From positions 1 through 64,000 of the forward strand of contig JAPPBT010000078.1 in assembly GCA_026702745.1 (NCBI GenBank): a stretch of 64,000 bases of DNA, written 5' to 3'. Numbering within the stretch: position 1 is the first letter of the stretch; every line of letters begins with the position of its first letter. This document shows positions 41,159 through 49,698 of the stretch, piece by piece. Source of the DNA: Gemmatimonadota bacterium. Its GTDB lineage: Bacteria; JAAXHH01. Below the pieces are notes generated by a model, which did not search any database, was not told the origin of the DNA, and saw only the letters and a list, made by a program, of their open reading frames with translations. A program made the translations under genes and the position numbers.

Positions 41159-42442
41159 ATGAAAGAAGCCATCGACCAACTGCCGGAGGGGATCCAAGAG
41201 CAACTGTGCCGCGCCGGCCGCCTGGCCGATGAATCGCGACTGGCGCTGTACCTGGTCGGCGGGACCGTGCGGGATCTGCTGCTGGGACGTACCAGGACGG
41301 ACATCGACCTGGCAGTGGAAGGAGACGGTATGGCGTTCGCCGACCGGCTGGCTCGGGCGTTCGAAGTCCGCTCCACACCGAATCCCCGGTTCCTGACAGC
41401 CACCGTGGAAATGCCCGGAGGCCACAGCCTGGACGTGGCCACGGCCCGCAGCGAGACCTACGAACGTCCGGGTGCGCTGCCCAGGGTGGCGTCCGCGACT
41501 ATGGACGTGGACCTGGCGCGGCGGGATTTCACGATCAATGCCATGGCGGTCTCGCTGAACGGACGAAGCTTCGGCGAACTGGTCGATCCGTTCGAGGGCA
41601 GGGCCGACCTGCGAAAGAAACGGGTCCGCATCCTCCACGACTGGAGCTTCATCGACGATCCGACCCGCCTCTTCCGGGCCGTCCGGTTCGAAGAGCGCCT
41701 TCGGTTCAGGCTCGAGGACGGGACCGAACGAAGGTTCCGGGAAGCGGTCGCCGGGGGCATGATCGGGAACCTTTCGGGTCCTCGGTTGCTCGAGCAGTTG
41801 AAACTGGTCTGCTTCGAACCGGATCCCTGGCTGGTCTTCAACCGGCTGGAAGGACTCGAGGTCCTGAGGGCCATCCACCCCGCCCTCGGATCCGACGAAG
41901 GACTGAAGACGCTTGTCCGGGAGATCAGCCCCTCCGGCGCGTCCGGCGGCCTGGCGTCTCCGGCCCGCGACGGCTGGTGGATCCTGTACCTGGTGGCGCT
42001 GTTCGGTCCGCACCGGGCCGAGACTTTGCAGGGCGTCGTGGACCGGCTGAAGCCCAACCGGCGCCTTCGGAAAGCCATCGAAGACATGTCCCGGTGGTCT
42101 GCCGTAGAGCGGGCCGTCGAGTCAGGGGAGATCGAAACGCCGGCGGACTTCTTCCGCGCGGTGCGAACGATTTCGGAGGACACCATGCTGTTCGTCACCC
42201 TGACCCACCCGGACGACGGCATGCGGAAGCGTTGCGAAACCTTTTACCACCAGCACCGGCACATGCGCCTGTCCATCGACGGAAGTACGCTCAAGGACCT
42301 GGGCATCGCGGAAGGTCCGGCTTACGGCCGGATTCTGGAGGGTGTGCTTTCGATGAAGATAAACGGTGAAATCGGTACCGCGGAGGAGGAACGAAGCGCC
42401 GCGCGGGATCTCGGGTCGCGCCTTCACCCCCCCGAGCCCTGA
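41159..42442 (+). CDS. CCA tRNA nucleotidyltransferase / poly(A) polymerase family
   Basis: A 427-residue class II nucleotidyltransferase. LVGGTVRDLLLGR with DIDLAV (two metal-binding Asp) is the catalytic head; RRDFTINAMA and DDPTRLFRAVRFEERL are the neck motifs that select CTP and ATP. The length suits CCA-addition without an HD domain; poly(A) polymerase or an A-adding enzyme cannot be excluded. The C-terminal region (IEDMSRW, KDLGIAEGPAYGRIL) fits the tRNA-binding body and tail. It is followed by the M50 protease gene 31 bp later. Confidence 0.9.
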   Translation: MKEAIDQLPEGIQEQLCRAGRLADESRLALYLVGGTVRDLLLGRTRTDIDLAVEGDGMAFADRLARAFEVRSTPNPRFLTATVEMPGGHSLDVATARSETYERPGALPRVASATMDVDLARRDFTINAMAVSLNGRSFGELVDPFEGRADLRKKRVRILHDWSFIDDPTRLFRAVRFEERLRFRLEDGTERRFREAVAGGMIGNLSGPRLLEQLKLVCFEPDPWLVFNRLEGLEVLRAIHPALGSDEGLKTLVREISPSGASGGLASPARDGWWILYLVALFGPHRAETLQGVVDRLKPNRRLRKAIEDMSRWSAVERAVESGEIETPADFFRAVRTISEDTMLFVTLTHPDDGMRKRCETFYHQHRHMRLSIDGSTLKDLGIAEGPAYGRILEGVLSMKINGEIGTAEEERSAARDLGSRLHPPEP

Positions 42443-42473
42443 ATGGATCCGCTAGCCTAGCAAAGGAGTATCC

Positions 42474-43121
42474 ATGCCCGACTTTACGATCCTGTTCGTC
42501 GCCATGCCGGCGATCCTCTTCGCCCTGACCTTTCACGAGTACGCCCATGCCTGGGCGGCGTGGAAACTGGGCGACCCCACGGCGCGCAGCATGGGGCGGC
42601 TTTCGCTTAACCCTCTGGTGCATCTCGACCCGGCCGGGACCATAATGCTGATCATCACCGTCATGAGCGGATTCGGCATCGGCTGGGCGAAACCCGTGCC
42701 GGTGGATCCCCGCTACCTGCGCAATCCCCGCAAGGACATGCTCTGGATCGCCCTGGCCGGGCCGGTGTCCAATATCATCCTGGCCTTCATCCTGGTGGGC
42801 GTCTTCACCCACATGCCCTCGGGAGGCGCCCTGACCGACACGCTGCGCCAGATGGTCCGGTACGGCATCATCATCAACCTGGCGCTGGCCTTCTTCAACA
42901 TGCTGCCGATCCCCCCGCTGGACGGGTCGCGGGTCCTGAAGGGACTGCTGCCCCCGGCGCAGGCGCAGCGCTACGGCCAGCTGGAGATGTACGGCCCCAT
43001 GCTGCTGATCGGCCTGATCATCGCGGACCAGATGCTCCGGCTGGGTATCATCCGGACCTGGATCGCCGTGCCTGCCCAGATCAGCCTGCGCCTGATGAGC
43101 GAGATCTTCAGTAGCTTCTAA
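42474..43121 (+). CDS. Site-2 protease (M50) family membrane metalloprotease
   Basis: A 215-residue compact rhomboid-sized M50 protein. HEYAHAWAAW near residue 20 is the zinc-binding HExxH helix, and NMLPIPPLDGSRVL near residue 140 supplies the third ligand Asp. Four to five membrane helices are visible and there is no PDZ domain, so it is of the minimal type rather than RseP. An AAGGAG ribosome site precedes ATG 42474. The next gene starts 10 bp after its stop. Confidence 0.9.
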   Translation: MPDFTILFVAMPAILFALTFHEYAHAWAAWKLGDPTARSMGRLSLNPLVHLDPAGTIMLIITVMSGFGIGWAKPVPVDPRYLRNPRKDMLWIALAGPVSNIILAFILVGVFTHMPSGGALTDTLRQMVRYGIIINLALAFFNMLPIPPLDGSRVLKGLLPPAQAQRYGQLEMYGPMLLIGLIIADQMLRLGIIRTWIAVPAQISLRLMSEIFSSF

Positions 43122-43131
43122 CGAGGTCTTC

Positions 43132-44145
43132 ATGCGGCTAAGCGTCGAGACGGTCCGCCTGGACCTCATCCATCCCTTCCGCATTGCCCGCGAGGTCAGC
43201 GACCACAAGCACAACGTGCTCGTGCGCATCTCCGACGGCGAGTTGTCCGGCACGGGCGAAGCCGCACCTTCCCGCTACTACGGGGAAGACGCCGATACGG
43301 TCATCCGGGCGCTGGAGAAAGTGCCGCCGCTCCTCGGCGGTGATCCCTTCGAACTCGAGGGAACGGCCGATCGCCTCGCGTCCGCGCTTCCAGGCGACCC
43401 CGCGGCGCGCGCGGCCGTGGATACCGCACTGCATGACCTGGCCGCCCAGCGGCTTGGCATACCGCTTTACCGGTGGCTCGGTCTCGATCCCGCGAAAACG
43501 CCCGTCACTTCATTCACTATCGGCATCGACGAGCCGGCAGCCGTCCGCCGCAAAGTCCGCGAGGCCGCGGGATACCCGGCGTTGAAGATCAAGCTCGGTT
43601 CGAAGAAGGACCTCGAGATCATGCGCGCGATCCGGGATGAAACGGATGCGCGCATCCGGGTCGACGCCAACGCGGGATGGACGGCGGACCAGGCCGTGGA
43701 AATGGTCGGCCGCCTGTCCGAGTTCGGCGTGGAACTTGTGGAGCAGCCCCTTCCCCCCGGTTCGCCCGCGGACTGGCGCAGGGTGCGGGAAGCCGCGCCC
43801 ATGCCGGTCTTCGCCGACGAAAGCGTACTGGTCTCTCCGGACGTGCCCGCCATGGCCGGCCTTGTGGACGGCGTCAACATAAAACTGATGAAGTGCGGCG
43901 GGGTCCGCGAAGCGCTCCGCCTCATCCACACCGCCCGGGCCCACGGGATGCGCGTCATGATCGGCTGCATGATCGAAACCTCCGTCGCCATTACCGCCGC
44001 GGCCCACCTCTCCCCTTTGGCCGATTTTGCCGACCTGGACGGCAACCTGTTGATTTCCAACGATCCCTTCACCGGGGTAACCGTTCGGCAGGGACGCTTG
44101 ATTCTGCCGGAGGGACCGGGAATCGGCATAGTACCCAGGTCATAG
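43132..44145 (+). CDS. Dipeptide (L-Ala-D/L-Glu) epimerase, enolase superfamily
   Basis: A 337-residue muconate-lactonising subgroup enolase-superfamily member. The base pair of lysines is in ALKIKLGS and the second in INIKLMKCGG; metal ligands are in RVDANAGW, LVEQPLPP and VFADESV. This set matches L-Ala-D/L-Glu epimerases, which recycle murein peptides; a different dipeptide specificity is possible. Its neighbours (M50 protease, tRNA enzyme) do not define a pathway. Confidence 0.85.
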   Translation: MRLSVETVRLDLIHPFRIAREVSDHKHNVLVRISDGELSGTGEAAPSRYYGEDADTVIRALEKVPPLLGGDPFELEGTADRLASALPGDPAARAAVDTALHDLAAQRLGIPLYRWLGLDPAKTPVTSFTIGIDEPAAVRRKVREAAGYPALKIKLGSKKDLEIMRAIRDETDARIRVDANAGWTADQAVEMVGRLSEFGVELVEQPLPPGSPADWRRVREAAPMPVFADESVLVSPDVPAMAGLVDGVNIKLMKCGGVREALRLIHTARAHGMRVMIGCMIETSVAITAAAHLSPLADFADLDGNLLISNDPFTGVTVRQGRLILPEGPGIGIVPRS

Positions 44146-44362
44146 GCAAGCTCCCCTCGCCAGGGCCGCAGGCCCAATCACTGCTCTTAACCGCCCCATG
44201 ACGCACGTCGGAAGGGATTCCCGTCGACTCCGATGCACATATTACCTTTAAATTAACTAAATGTAACGTATTGAATGCGAATATGCCTTCGCGGTTCCAG
44301 CCATCCGGTTCCCGGGTCTGCATTTCGCTGGCCCGTATTCAGGGCGTTCCAGGCCAGGATGC

Positions 44363-44376
44363 CCCGTAATTACGGG
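44363..44376. promoter_or_regulatory. Perfect 14-bp palindrome, candidate operator
   Basis: CCCGTAATTACGGG lies 40 bp upstream of the candidate -35 for the collagen-like lipoprotein gene. No T-run follows. Confidence 0.4.
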
Positions 44377-44415
44377 CTGAAACGGCTTATCCGATCACAA
44401 AAACACAAAAAAGTG

Positions 44416-44443
44416 TTGACTAAGATTAATCAAAGTATAAATT
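44416..44443 (+). promoter_or_regulatory. Candidate promoter of the collagen-like lipoprotein gene
   Basis: TTGACT (44416-44421) and TAAATT (44438-44443) with a 16-bp spacer, in the most AT-rich part of the gap; the leader would be about 220 nt. Confidence 0.35.
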
Positions 44444-44666
44444 AAGCGAAATAGTAGTTAGCTATGATTCGATTGAATTAATGATATCTGCCCGCATCAG
44501 GAGTGATTCACGTCGGGCGACGCTGACATCCGCACAATCTGCGACAGTTTCCACACTGTCCAATACGCGCAATGCACTGGACGGGAAAGGAGGACATATA
44601 GAACGGTGCCGCTAAGCATCATCCATTTTACAGCAAAGGGTAACATTCGATAAACGGGAGACGACA

Positions 44667-46028
44667 ATGCATTACCTCATAGTACTCGTGATTGCGTTCG
44701 CGCTATCCATGATGGGATGCGAAGGCAAGACAGGCCCCTCCGGCCCCACCGGTCCTCAGGGCGCGGCTGGTCCGCAGGGTGTGGCCGGCCCTGCCGGCAA
44801 TCAAGGCGCGGTTGGTCCGCAAGGTCCCGAAGGTCCGCAAGGCCCCGAAGGTCCGCAAGGCCCCAAGGGCGACCAGGGTGATCCGGGTCCCGCCGGTCCC
44901 GACGGTCCTCAAGGCCCCGCTGGCCCGCAAGGTCCCGCCGGTCCCCAGGGACCCCAGGGCGAGGGCATCGACGCAGATCAGATCATCGGTAGCGGCGTAC
45001 TGTCCGATATTCATCACATCAAGTTGATGCAGGATGGCAACGACAAGAAGATCGCCGTGTTTGACGCGCCGGATTACGCACTCAGGGAAGGTACGGAAAA
45101 CACCATGGATCTGATCATGGCCGTGGGCGATATGACCATGATCGCCGCAAAGGCCGCCAGCCAGAGCGGTATGGCACTGCCCATCACGTTCGACTGGGCT
45201 TCCGATTCCGACGCCGTTACGGTCGACGGTGGCGCCATCGACGCCGTGTCTTCGACCGGCAAGGCGACGGTAACGGTCACCGCGGTGGGACGAGGTGTGG
45301 AAATCGACCTGACCATCAAAGTGCTCGACCTGATCAAGCGGATCGAGTTTGCATCAGGCCAGGCGACCTCTTATGTGCTGCCGGTCGGCGGTTCGATCGA
45401 TTTGATGACACCTGTCGCCTACAATGAGGAAGAAGAAGGCGAAGTTATCGACGGCGCCGAAGCGCTGATTGACTGGGTAAGTTCCGATACCGACGTTGTC
45501 AGCGTGGACGGGAACACGATCACGGCGGAAGGCAGAGGCAAAGCCGAGATCACGGCCCAGGGTCAGGGGGTTACATCCAAGGCCAAGGTCATGGTCACCG
45601 TAGCCGGCGGTACCGGGGTCATCAGGTACGTGATGAATCCATACCCGTCCAGTACTGCCGACCGTACCAGGACCCTGACGCTTGCCGTCGAAGACGATCC
45701 AGCCACTACCGACGTGAATGAAACGGTGGCGCGATCAGTAGACCCCGTCACGAATATCGTGCTTCGAATCCAGGTACTCGAGGTCGGCCCTGACGGCAGG
45801 ACTTCGAACAATGACGACTCCCTGACCGCGACCGTCCGAAGCCAGAACCCGGACGTGATCACCATTCCCGAAAATCAGAACCCGGCCGTGATAGCTAATG
45901 CTTTAGGGACAATTACCATCCCAACCGCCGAGGAGTGGATCGTAGGTCATGGTACAGCGTATCTGGTGGTTTCGATTCCCGGGGCAGAGGACTTACCCCT
46001 GGCTCCGATCTTCATCAACGCGCCCTGA
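44667..46028 (+). CDS. Collagen-like lipoprotein with bacterial Ig-like domains
   Basis: A 453-residue surface or periplasmic lipoprotein. The signal peptide ends in a lipobox LSMMGC (lipidated Cys18). From about residue 23 to 100 the sequence is an unbroken series of roughly 26 Gly-X-Y triplets ([11 protein letters not shown] and similar), predicting a collagen triple helix. Then come two Big2-like Ig domains (about 125-215 and 225-312, each with a VTVDG or VSVDG strand, then GKATVTVTA or GKAEITAQG), and a C-terminal beta-rich domain. Trimeric, outward-projecting architecture is inferred. A GGGAG site precedes ATG 44667. It is monocistronic. Confidence 0.88.
   Translation: MHYLIVLVIAFALSMMGCEGKTGPSGPTGPQGAAGPQGVAGPAGNQGAVGPQGPEGPQGPEGPQGPKGDQGDPGPAGPDGPQGPAGPQGPAGPQGPQGEGIDADQIIGSGVLSDIHHIKLMQDGNDKKIAVFDAPDYALREGTENTMDLIMAVGDMTMIAAKAASQSGMALPITFDWASDSDAVTVDGGAIDAVSSTGKATVTVTAVGRGVEIDLTIKVLDLIKRIEFASGQATSYVLPVGGSIDLMTPVAYNEEEEGEVIDGAEALIDWVSSDTDVVSVDGNTITAEGRGKAEITAQGQGVTSKAKVMVTVAGGTGVIRYVMNPYPSSTADRTRTLTLAVEDDPATTDVNETVARSVDPVTNIVLRIQVLEVGPDGRTSNNDDSLTATVRSQNPDVITIPENQNPAVIANALGTITIPTAEEWIVGHGTAYLVVSIPGAEDLPLAPIFINAP
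44733..44966. repeat. 9-bp based collagen repeat
   Basis: In-frame repeats of GGTCCGCAA-like 9-mers coding Gly-Pro-Gln, Gly-Pro-Glu and Gly-Pro-Ala, with longer duplicated blocks (GGTCCGCAAGGCCCCGAA). This array is the source of the Gly-X-Y domain. Confidence 0.85.
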
Positions 46029-46348
46029 ACCGTCGTTACTGGTCGCATAACCGTTCACCAGGTTCGGGATAATCCGGGCCCGTAGCCAGGGTGCAGATAG
46101 AGTCCTGGAAGTACCGCGAAAGTTCTGGGGTGTCGCCTGGGATTATCCAAAAATGGGGTTAGGATCCTCCTCCGAGGATCAGCCTTCGCGGAAGCCTCAT
46201 GCATTTGTATCAGGCATCCTGGAACACCTTCCCGTTCGCCCTGAGTAGGAGCTACGGCCACTGAAAGGGGCGAGCGGCCTGATATTCATAGCCCCGGTGC
46301 GGGTACGTGCCGGGGCTATGTCATTGAAGGATGTTCTATATTCCGCGC
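46029..46348. other. 320-bp intergenic region between convergent genes
   Basis: No gene found. Its main content is a strong hairpin at 46287-46320 described separately, and a smaller GATCCTC/GAGGATC dyad near 46165. Confidence 0.6.
46287..46320. terminator. Strong hairpin between convergent genes
   Basis: CATAGCCCCGG (46287-46297) and CCGGGGCTATG (46310-46320) form a perfect 11-bp stem around a 12-nt loop, between the lipoprotein gene and the convergent lpxH. Neither side has a clear T-run, so it may be a weak or factor-assisted bidirectional terminator. Confidence 0.5.
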
Positions 46349-47089
46349 TTATTCCCCATGGGACCCGTACCGTTCCAGGGTCATCACTCCGTCGCACAGC
46401 AGGCCATAGGTGTCGTGCTGCAGCCAGTCGCCCAGGTTGATGTAGACCTTGTCCTCCTTATGTTGCAGTGTCGGACAGTGGATGTGCCCGAAGACCACCG
46501 CATCATAACCCTGGTCGAGTAGTGAAAAGGCCAGGTCCCGGTAAGCTTCCCGCGGGTCCCACGCCGTGGGTGTGCCGTGGCGCCTGCTCAGCCGTGATGC
46601 CAGGCGGCCGATCCTGAAGCCGCAGTCCGGGTGAATCAGTTGAAACAGGCGGATGCTGACGGCGCTGTGCATGATCTTCGAGAGCAGGCGGTATCCAAGA
46701 TCCCTGGATATGAGCCCGTGACCGTGGGCGATATAGATCTTCCGGCCGTGATGGGTAACGGTCAGTGGTCCTTCGGCCGTTTCCACCCCGACCTGCTCGT
46801 CCAGGAAGGTCCCCAGCCAGAAGTCGTGGTTTCCGGCGAGGTAGGTGACCGGGACGCCGCTCTCGACCAGCGAGCTCAGCGCGTGCAGCACCGTGTAGTG
46901 CTGGCGCGGTACTACGGTGCGATATTCGAACCAGAAATCGAATAGATCGCCCACGATATACAGATGGCCGGCCCGGGCCCTGAGACTTCGCAGGAAGTCA
47001 AGCAAACGGCCTTTTCTCTCTTCCTCCGCCCCGTAATCGTCGATTCCGAAGTGGGCGTCGGAAATGAAGTAGACGGGTTTAATACTCAT
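46349..47089 (-). CDS. UDP-2,3-diacylglucosamine diphosphatase-like (LpxH) metallophosphatase
   Basis: A 246-residue calcineurin-like phosphoesterase. Metal-binding motifs are FISDAHFG, GDLFDFWF, AGNHDFW, IAHGHG and VFGHIHCPT, in LpxH order. The length and the DFWFEYR segment fit UDP-2,3-diacylglucosamine pyrophosphohydrolase, the fourth step of lipid A synthesis at the inner membrane surface; a relative with another substrate is possible. ATG 47089 starts at the first motif. The open frame continues to 47953 but that part lies over the divergent BlaI gene and is not coding. Confidence 0.85.
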   Translation of the reverse strand: MSIKPVYFISDAHFGIDDYGAEEERKGRLLDFLRSLRARAGHLYIVGDLFDFWFEYRTVVPRQHYTVLHALSSLVESGVPVTYLAGNHDFWLGTFLDEQVGVETAEGPLTVTHHGRKIYIAHGHGLISRDLGYRLLSKIMHSAVSIRLFQLIHPDCGFRIGRLASRLSRRHGTPTAWDPREAYRDLAFSLLDQGYDAVVFGHIHCPTLQHKEDKVYINLGDWLQHDTYGLLCDGVMTLERYGSHGE

Positions 47090-47229
47090 ATCAGGCACCA
47101 GGACCGAAACAGGCCGGCATACGCCGGTTTCCCGGGGATCCAGGGGGACAACTTTGGATTGACATTTCGCCGCGTGCGCGTTAATTAAAATACAATAGGA
47201 CATATATTTAACTAACGAAATCTTTGGTC

Positions 47230-47255
47230 GCAATCGCAGTGCGCAATCGCAGTGC
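47230..47255. repeat. 13-bp exact direct repeat upstream of the BlaI-type gene
   Basis: GCAATCGCAGTGC occurs twice back to back, 53 bp before the regulator's ATG, in the divergent gap with lpxH. It could be a regulator site or a slippage duplication. Confidence 0.6.
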
Positions 47256-47308
47256 GCGAACACTCCGGCCCGGACGCGTCGGTGTGGTGAACGCGGAGAA
47301 GGAAACGG

Positions 47309-47779
47309 ATGCCGAGAAAGAAGCTGTCGTCGTTGACGGACCTGGAAATCGATATCATGAACGTCGTCTGGCGGTTGGGACGGGCAACGGTGCGCCAGAT
47401 CGTCGATTCGCTTCGAAACCAGCGTCCCCTGGCGTATACCACCGTGCAGACGGTACTGTCCATACTCACGCAGAAGGGTGTCGTCCGGTATACCCGCGAA
47501 GGCCGGGCCTATGTCTACACCTCCATCCTGAAACCCGAGGGCGTGCGCCGGGAAACCGTCCGTGCCGTCGTGGACAAGCTGTTCGCCGGATCTCCGCAGT
47601 CCCTGGTGCTGCACCTGATCGAATCGGACGCCTTGACCGCGGAAGAAGCCGAAAGTCTGCGCAAACTGCTGGACCGGATGGCCTCGGAGTCGTCGGACGC
47701 CTCGAATCCGGACGCGTCGGACGCGTCGGACGCGTCGAATTCGGAGGCCTCGGAGGCCTCGGAGGCCTCGGATGATTGA
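47309..47779 (+). CDS. BlaI/MecI/CopY-family transcriptional repressor
   Basis: A 156-residue winged-helix repressor. LTDLEIDIMNVVWRLGRATVRQIVDSL and TTVQTVLSILTQKGVV form the DNA-binding domain (residues 8-75), followed by the dimerisation helices. The last 30 residues are an unusual acidic repeat (DASDASDASNSEASEASEAS) coded by 9-bp DNA repeats at 47681-47770. In the classic pair BlaI is cleaved after BlaR1 (M56) senses a signal; here the M56 gene follows with an 8-bp overlap. The signal is not predictable; no beta-lactamase is present. Confidence 0.9.
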   Translation: MPRKKLSSLTDLEIDIMNVVWRLGRATVRQIVDSLRNQRPLAYTTVQTVLSILTQKGVVRYTREGRAYVYTSILKPEGVRRETVRAVVDKLFAGSPQSLVLHLIESDALTAEEAESLRKLLDRMASESSDASNPDASDASDASNSEASEASEASDD

Positions 47780-49658
47780 TTCCGTCCAAGCCATAGGCCT
47801 CTTCGAACGGTTCGGCCGGCAGGTCGTGGACCTGTTGTGGCTTCCGAGCCTTGAAGCGTTGCTTCTGGGCGTCCTGGTCTGGGTGCTGCTGTTCGTGAAC
47901 CCGGGATGCCCGGCCAGGATACGGCACTTCCTCTGGTTGCTGGTTCTGGCCAAACCGCTGCTGACCCTCGTGCTGCCCTGGCATGGACCGTTCGAAATCC
48001 CGTGGGCGTCGATGGCAAGCCATGGCGTGCCCGCCGCGGGCGGTCACAACGCACTGGCATCCGGAGTCTTCGCCATCGCGGGTCTGGTCTGGATGGGTTT
48101 CGCCGGTTACGGCCTCTACCGCATCGGTTCATCGGTCATCACCATGACCCGAAGAAGGCGGCGGTCCGTCCCGGTCGCCGTCCCCCGTGTAAGCGCGCTA
48201 TTCGACCGGTGCCTGGCCGAATCGGGCTTGAAACGCAACGTGGCCCTGCGGGTCTCCGACGAGTTCGAGGTGCCTGCCCTGATCGCCGCCGGGCGCCCCA
48301 CCGTCGTGATCCCCTCCTGGTGCATTCTGGAGCTTTCCAGCGTGGAACTCAGGCAGGTCCTGCTTCATGAACTGGCCCATTATGCCCGCCGGGACCACCT
48401 TACGGTCTTCCTGGTCCAGTTCAGCAGGTTCTTCTTCTTCTTTCACCCGGCGGTATGGTACGCCGCGTACCGGGCCGGGATCGAGGCAGAACGGGCCTGC
48501 GACGCGGACGTCGTTCGTGTTTCCATGCAGCCGGAAAGCTATGCGTCCACCCTGTTGAAGGTAGCCACGGGCAGGATCCGGACACACTGGCAGGCTGCCC
48601 TCGAAATGGCGCGGTCGGCCTCCATGGCCGCCCAGCGTATCCGGGACGTGCTTGGTTCGACGGTGAACGGGAAGGACCGCGCCTTCTTCCCGTTGCTGGC
48701 CGCCGGTATCTGCTCGCTGATCGCGGTCATGCCCCTGTTGCGGCCAGCGGTCGAGGCCCCCGGAGACGCGCCCGTATCGTCGCGGACGAGCATGCCCGGC
48801 GAACCGGCGGTTCCCGTCCGGATCGGTGCGGCGCCCGTTACGCAGCATCCCGAAGCACCGGATCATGAGACGCAGGTCGCGCGGGTGGCGGACGCGCCCC
48901 TGCCGCCAGTCCGGGTAGTCGATCGTCGGATCATGGTAGACGGCCGGCCCGTGCCGCGCGGGTCCATGGCCGCCATGATGGTAAAACCGTCCGTCCATCC
49001 CCGAGACGTAATACTCGAATCCACGGAGCGCGAACGGATCAACCCCGCCGTGCTCGGACAGACCGCCGCCCCGGTCATCCCGGCTCAGACCCTGTCGACG
49101 GGTAACCAGGCCAGGCAGGGACGTATCGAGGTGCAGGGCGTGGGCCGGACCGGCAACGAGCTGTTCGATCCCGGCACGGTCTCCCTGAGCGCCGGTTATT
49201 TCATTACACCGACCCACCAGTTCGGCGGCGTGTTTTCCATTCGGCGGCCCAACGATACGGAAGCCTTTGACGATTCCCGGCGGCCTTCCGGAGCACCGTA
49301 CGGCGGTTCCCTCATACGAGCCCGGAGACTGGCCGGTTTCGGGACCTCGTCGGCGCAGAAGACGGCGCTTGAATCCTCAGAGGAAGTGCAGGCCGAACGG
49401 ATCACCCGGATCGGCGCATTCTACCGGTACAATCTGCTCGTTCCGGGCGATTCCTTCACGCCTTTCTTCGGATGGGGCGCGGGTCTGGAGATCAGGCCGC
49501 AGCACCGGAACATGACTATGATCGACGCCGGGGTCGGACTGCGTTACTTCTGGGAACGGCATGTCGCCGTCGTCGTACAGGCATCCTACCGGAAGGAACT
49601 GGATGTCATCTCTCGTCCTTACCCGGAGATGACGCTGGGCTTTTCCGCAATCTTCTAG
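47772..49658 (+). CDS. M56 (BlaR1-like) membrane peptidase fused to an outer-membrane-barrel-like domain
   Basis: A 628-residue protein. Three to four N-terminal membrane helices surround an M56 metalloprotease domain: LLHELAHYARRDH (His199, Glu200, His203) and the third ligand in EAERACDAD (Glu240). A further helix lies at about 306-325 (FFPLLAAGICSLIAVMPLL). After a Pro/Val-rich linker the C-terminal 160 residues alternate aromatic/hydrophobic with polar residues (VSLSAGYFITP, RIGAFYRYNLLVP, FTPFFGWGAGLEI, VGLRYFWERHVAVVV), ending EMTLGFSAIF with a terminal Phe, as in outer-membrane beta-barrels. BlaR1 normally ends in a penicillin-binding sensor, absent here. It is coupled to the BlaI-type repressor before it. 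Confidence 0.82.
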   Translation: MIDSVQAIGLFERFGRQVVDLLWLPSLEALLLGVLVWVLLFVNPGCPARIRHFLWLLVLAKPLLTLVLPWHGPFEIPWASMASHGVPAAGGHNALASGVFAIAGLVWMGFAGYGLYRIGSSVITMTRRRRRSVPVAVPRVSALFDRCLAESGLKRNVALRVSDEFEVPALIAAGRPTVVIPSWCILELSSVELRQVLLHELAHYARRDHLTVFLVQFSRFFFFFHPAVWYAAYRAGIEAERACDADVVRVSMQPESYASTLLKVATGRIRTHWQAALEMARSASMAAQRIRDVLGSTVNGKDRAFFPLLAAGICSLIAVMPLLRPAVEAPGDAPVSSRTSMPGEPAVPVRIGAAPVTQHPEAPDHETQVARVADAPLPPVRVVDRRIMVDGRPVPRGSMAAMMVKPSVHPRDVILESTERERINPAVLGQTAAPVIPAQTLSTGNQARQGRIEVQGVGRTGNELFDPGTVSLSAGYFITPTHQFGGVFSIRRPNDTEAFDDSRRPSGAPYGGSLIRARRLAGFGTSSAQKTALESSEEVQAERITRIGAFYRYNLLVPGDSFTPFFGWGAGLEIRPQHRNMTMIDAGVGLRYFWERHVAVVVQASYRKELDVISRPYPEMTLGFSAIF

Positions 49659-49698
49659 CTTCTTCCTTCGTCCACATGGCCATCTGAATCTCTAGCAA

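Larger units (their letters stand above)
44146..44666. other. 521-bp AT-richer intergenic region
   Basis: No gene found. It holds a perfect 14-bp palindrome (44363-44376), a candidate promoter (44416-44443), and GTCCA/TGGAC flanks (44568-44582) beside AGGAGG at 44588. The only short open frame after that, GTG 44606 to TAA 44653, is 12 bp from the AGGAGG and was not called. It is likely the regulatory region of the collagen-like lipoprotein. Confidence 0.6.

Noticed and set aside
44606-44653. 15-codon GTG-started frame after AGGAGG, possible leader peptide
   Set aside because: Spacing of 12 bp from the ribosome-site-like sequence and no attenuator structure after it.
47090-47953. Upstream extension of the LpxH-like frame
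   Set aside because: It covers the divergent BlaI gene on the other strand, and homology to phosphoesterases begins at the internal ATG 47089.
47309-49658. Beta-lactam resistance signalling pair (BlaI-BlaR1)
   Set aside because: The sensor lacks a penicillin-binding domain and no beta-lactamase or PBP2a gene is present; only the regulator/protease pairing is shared.
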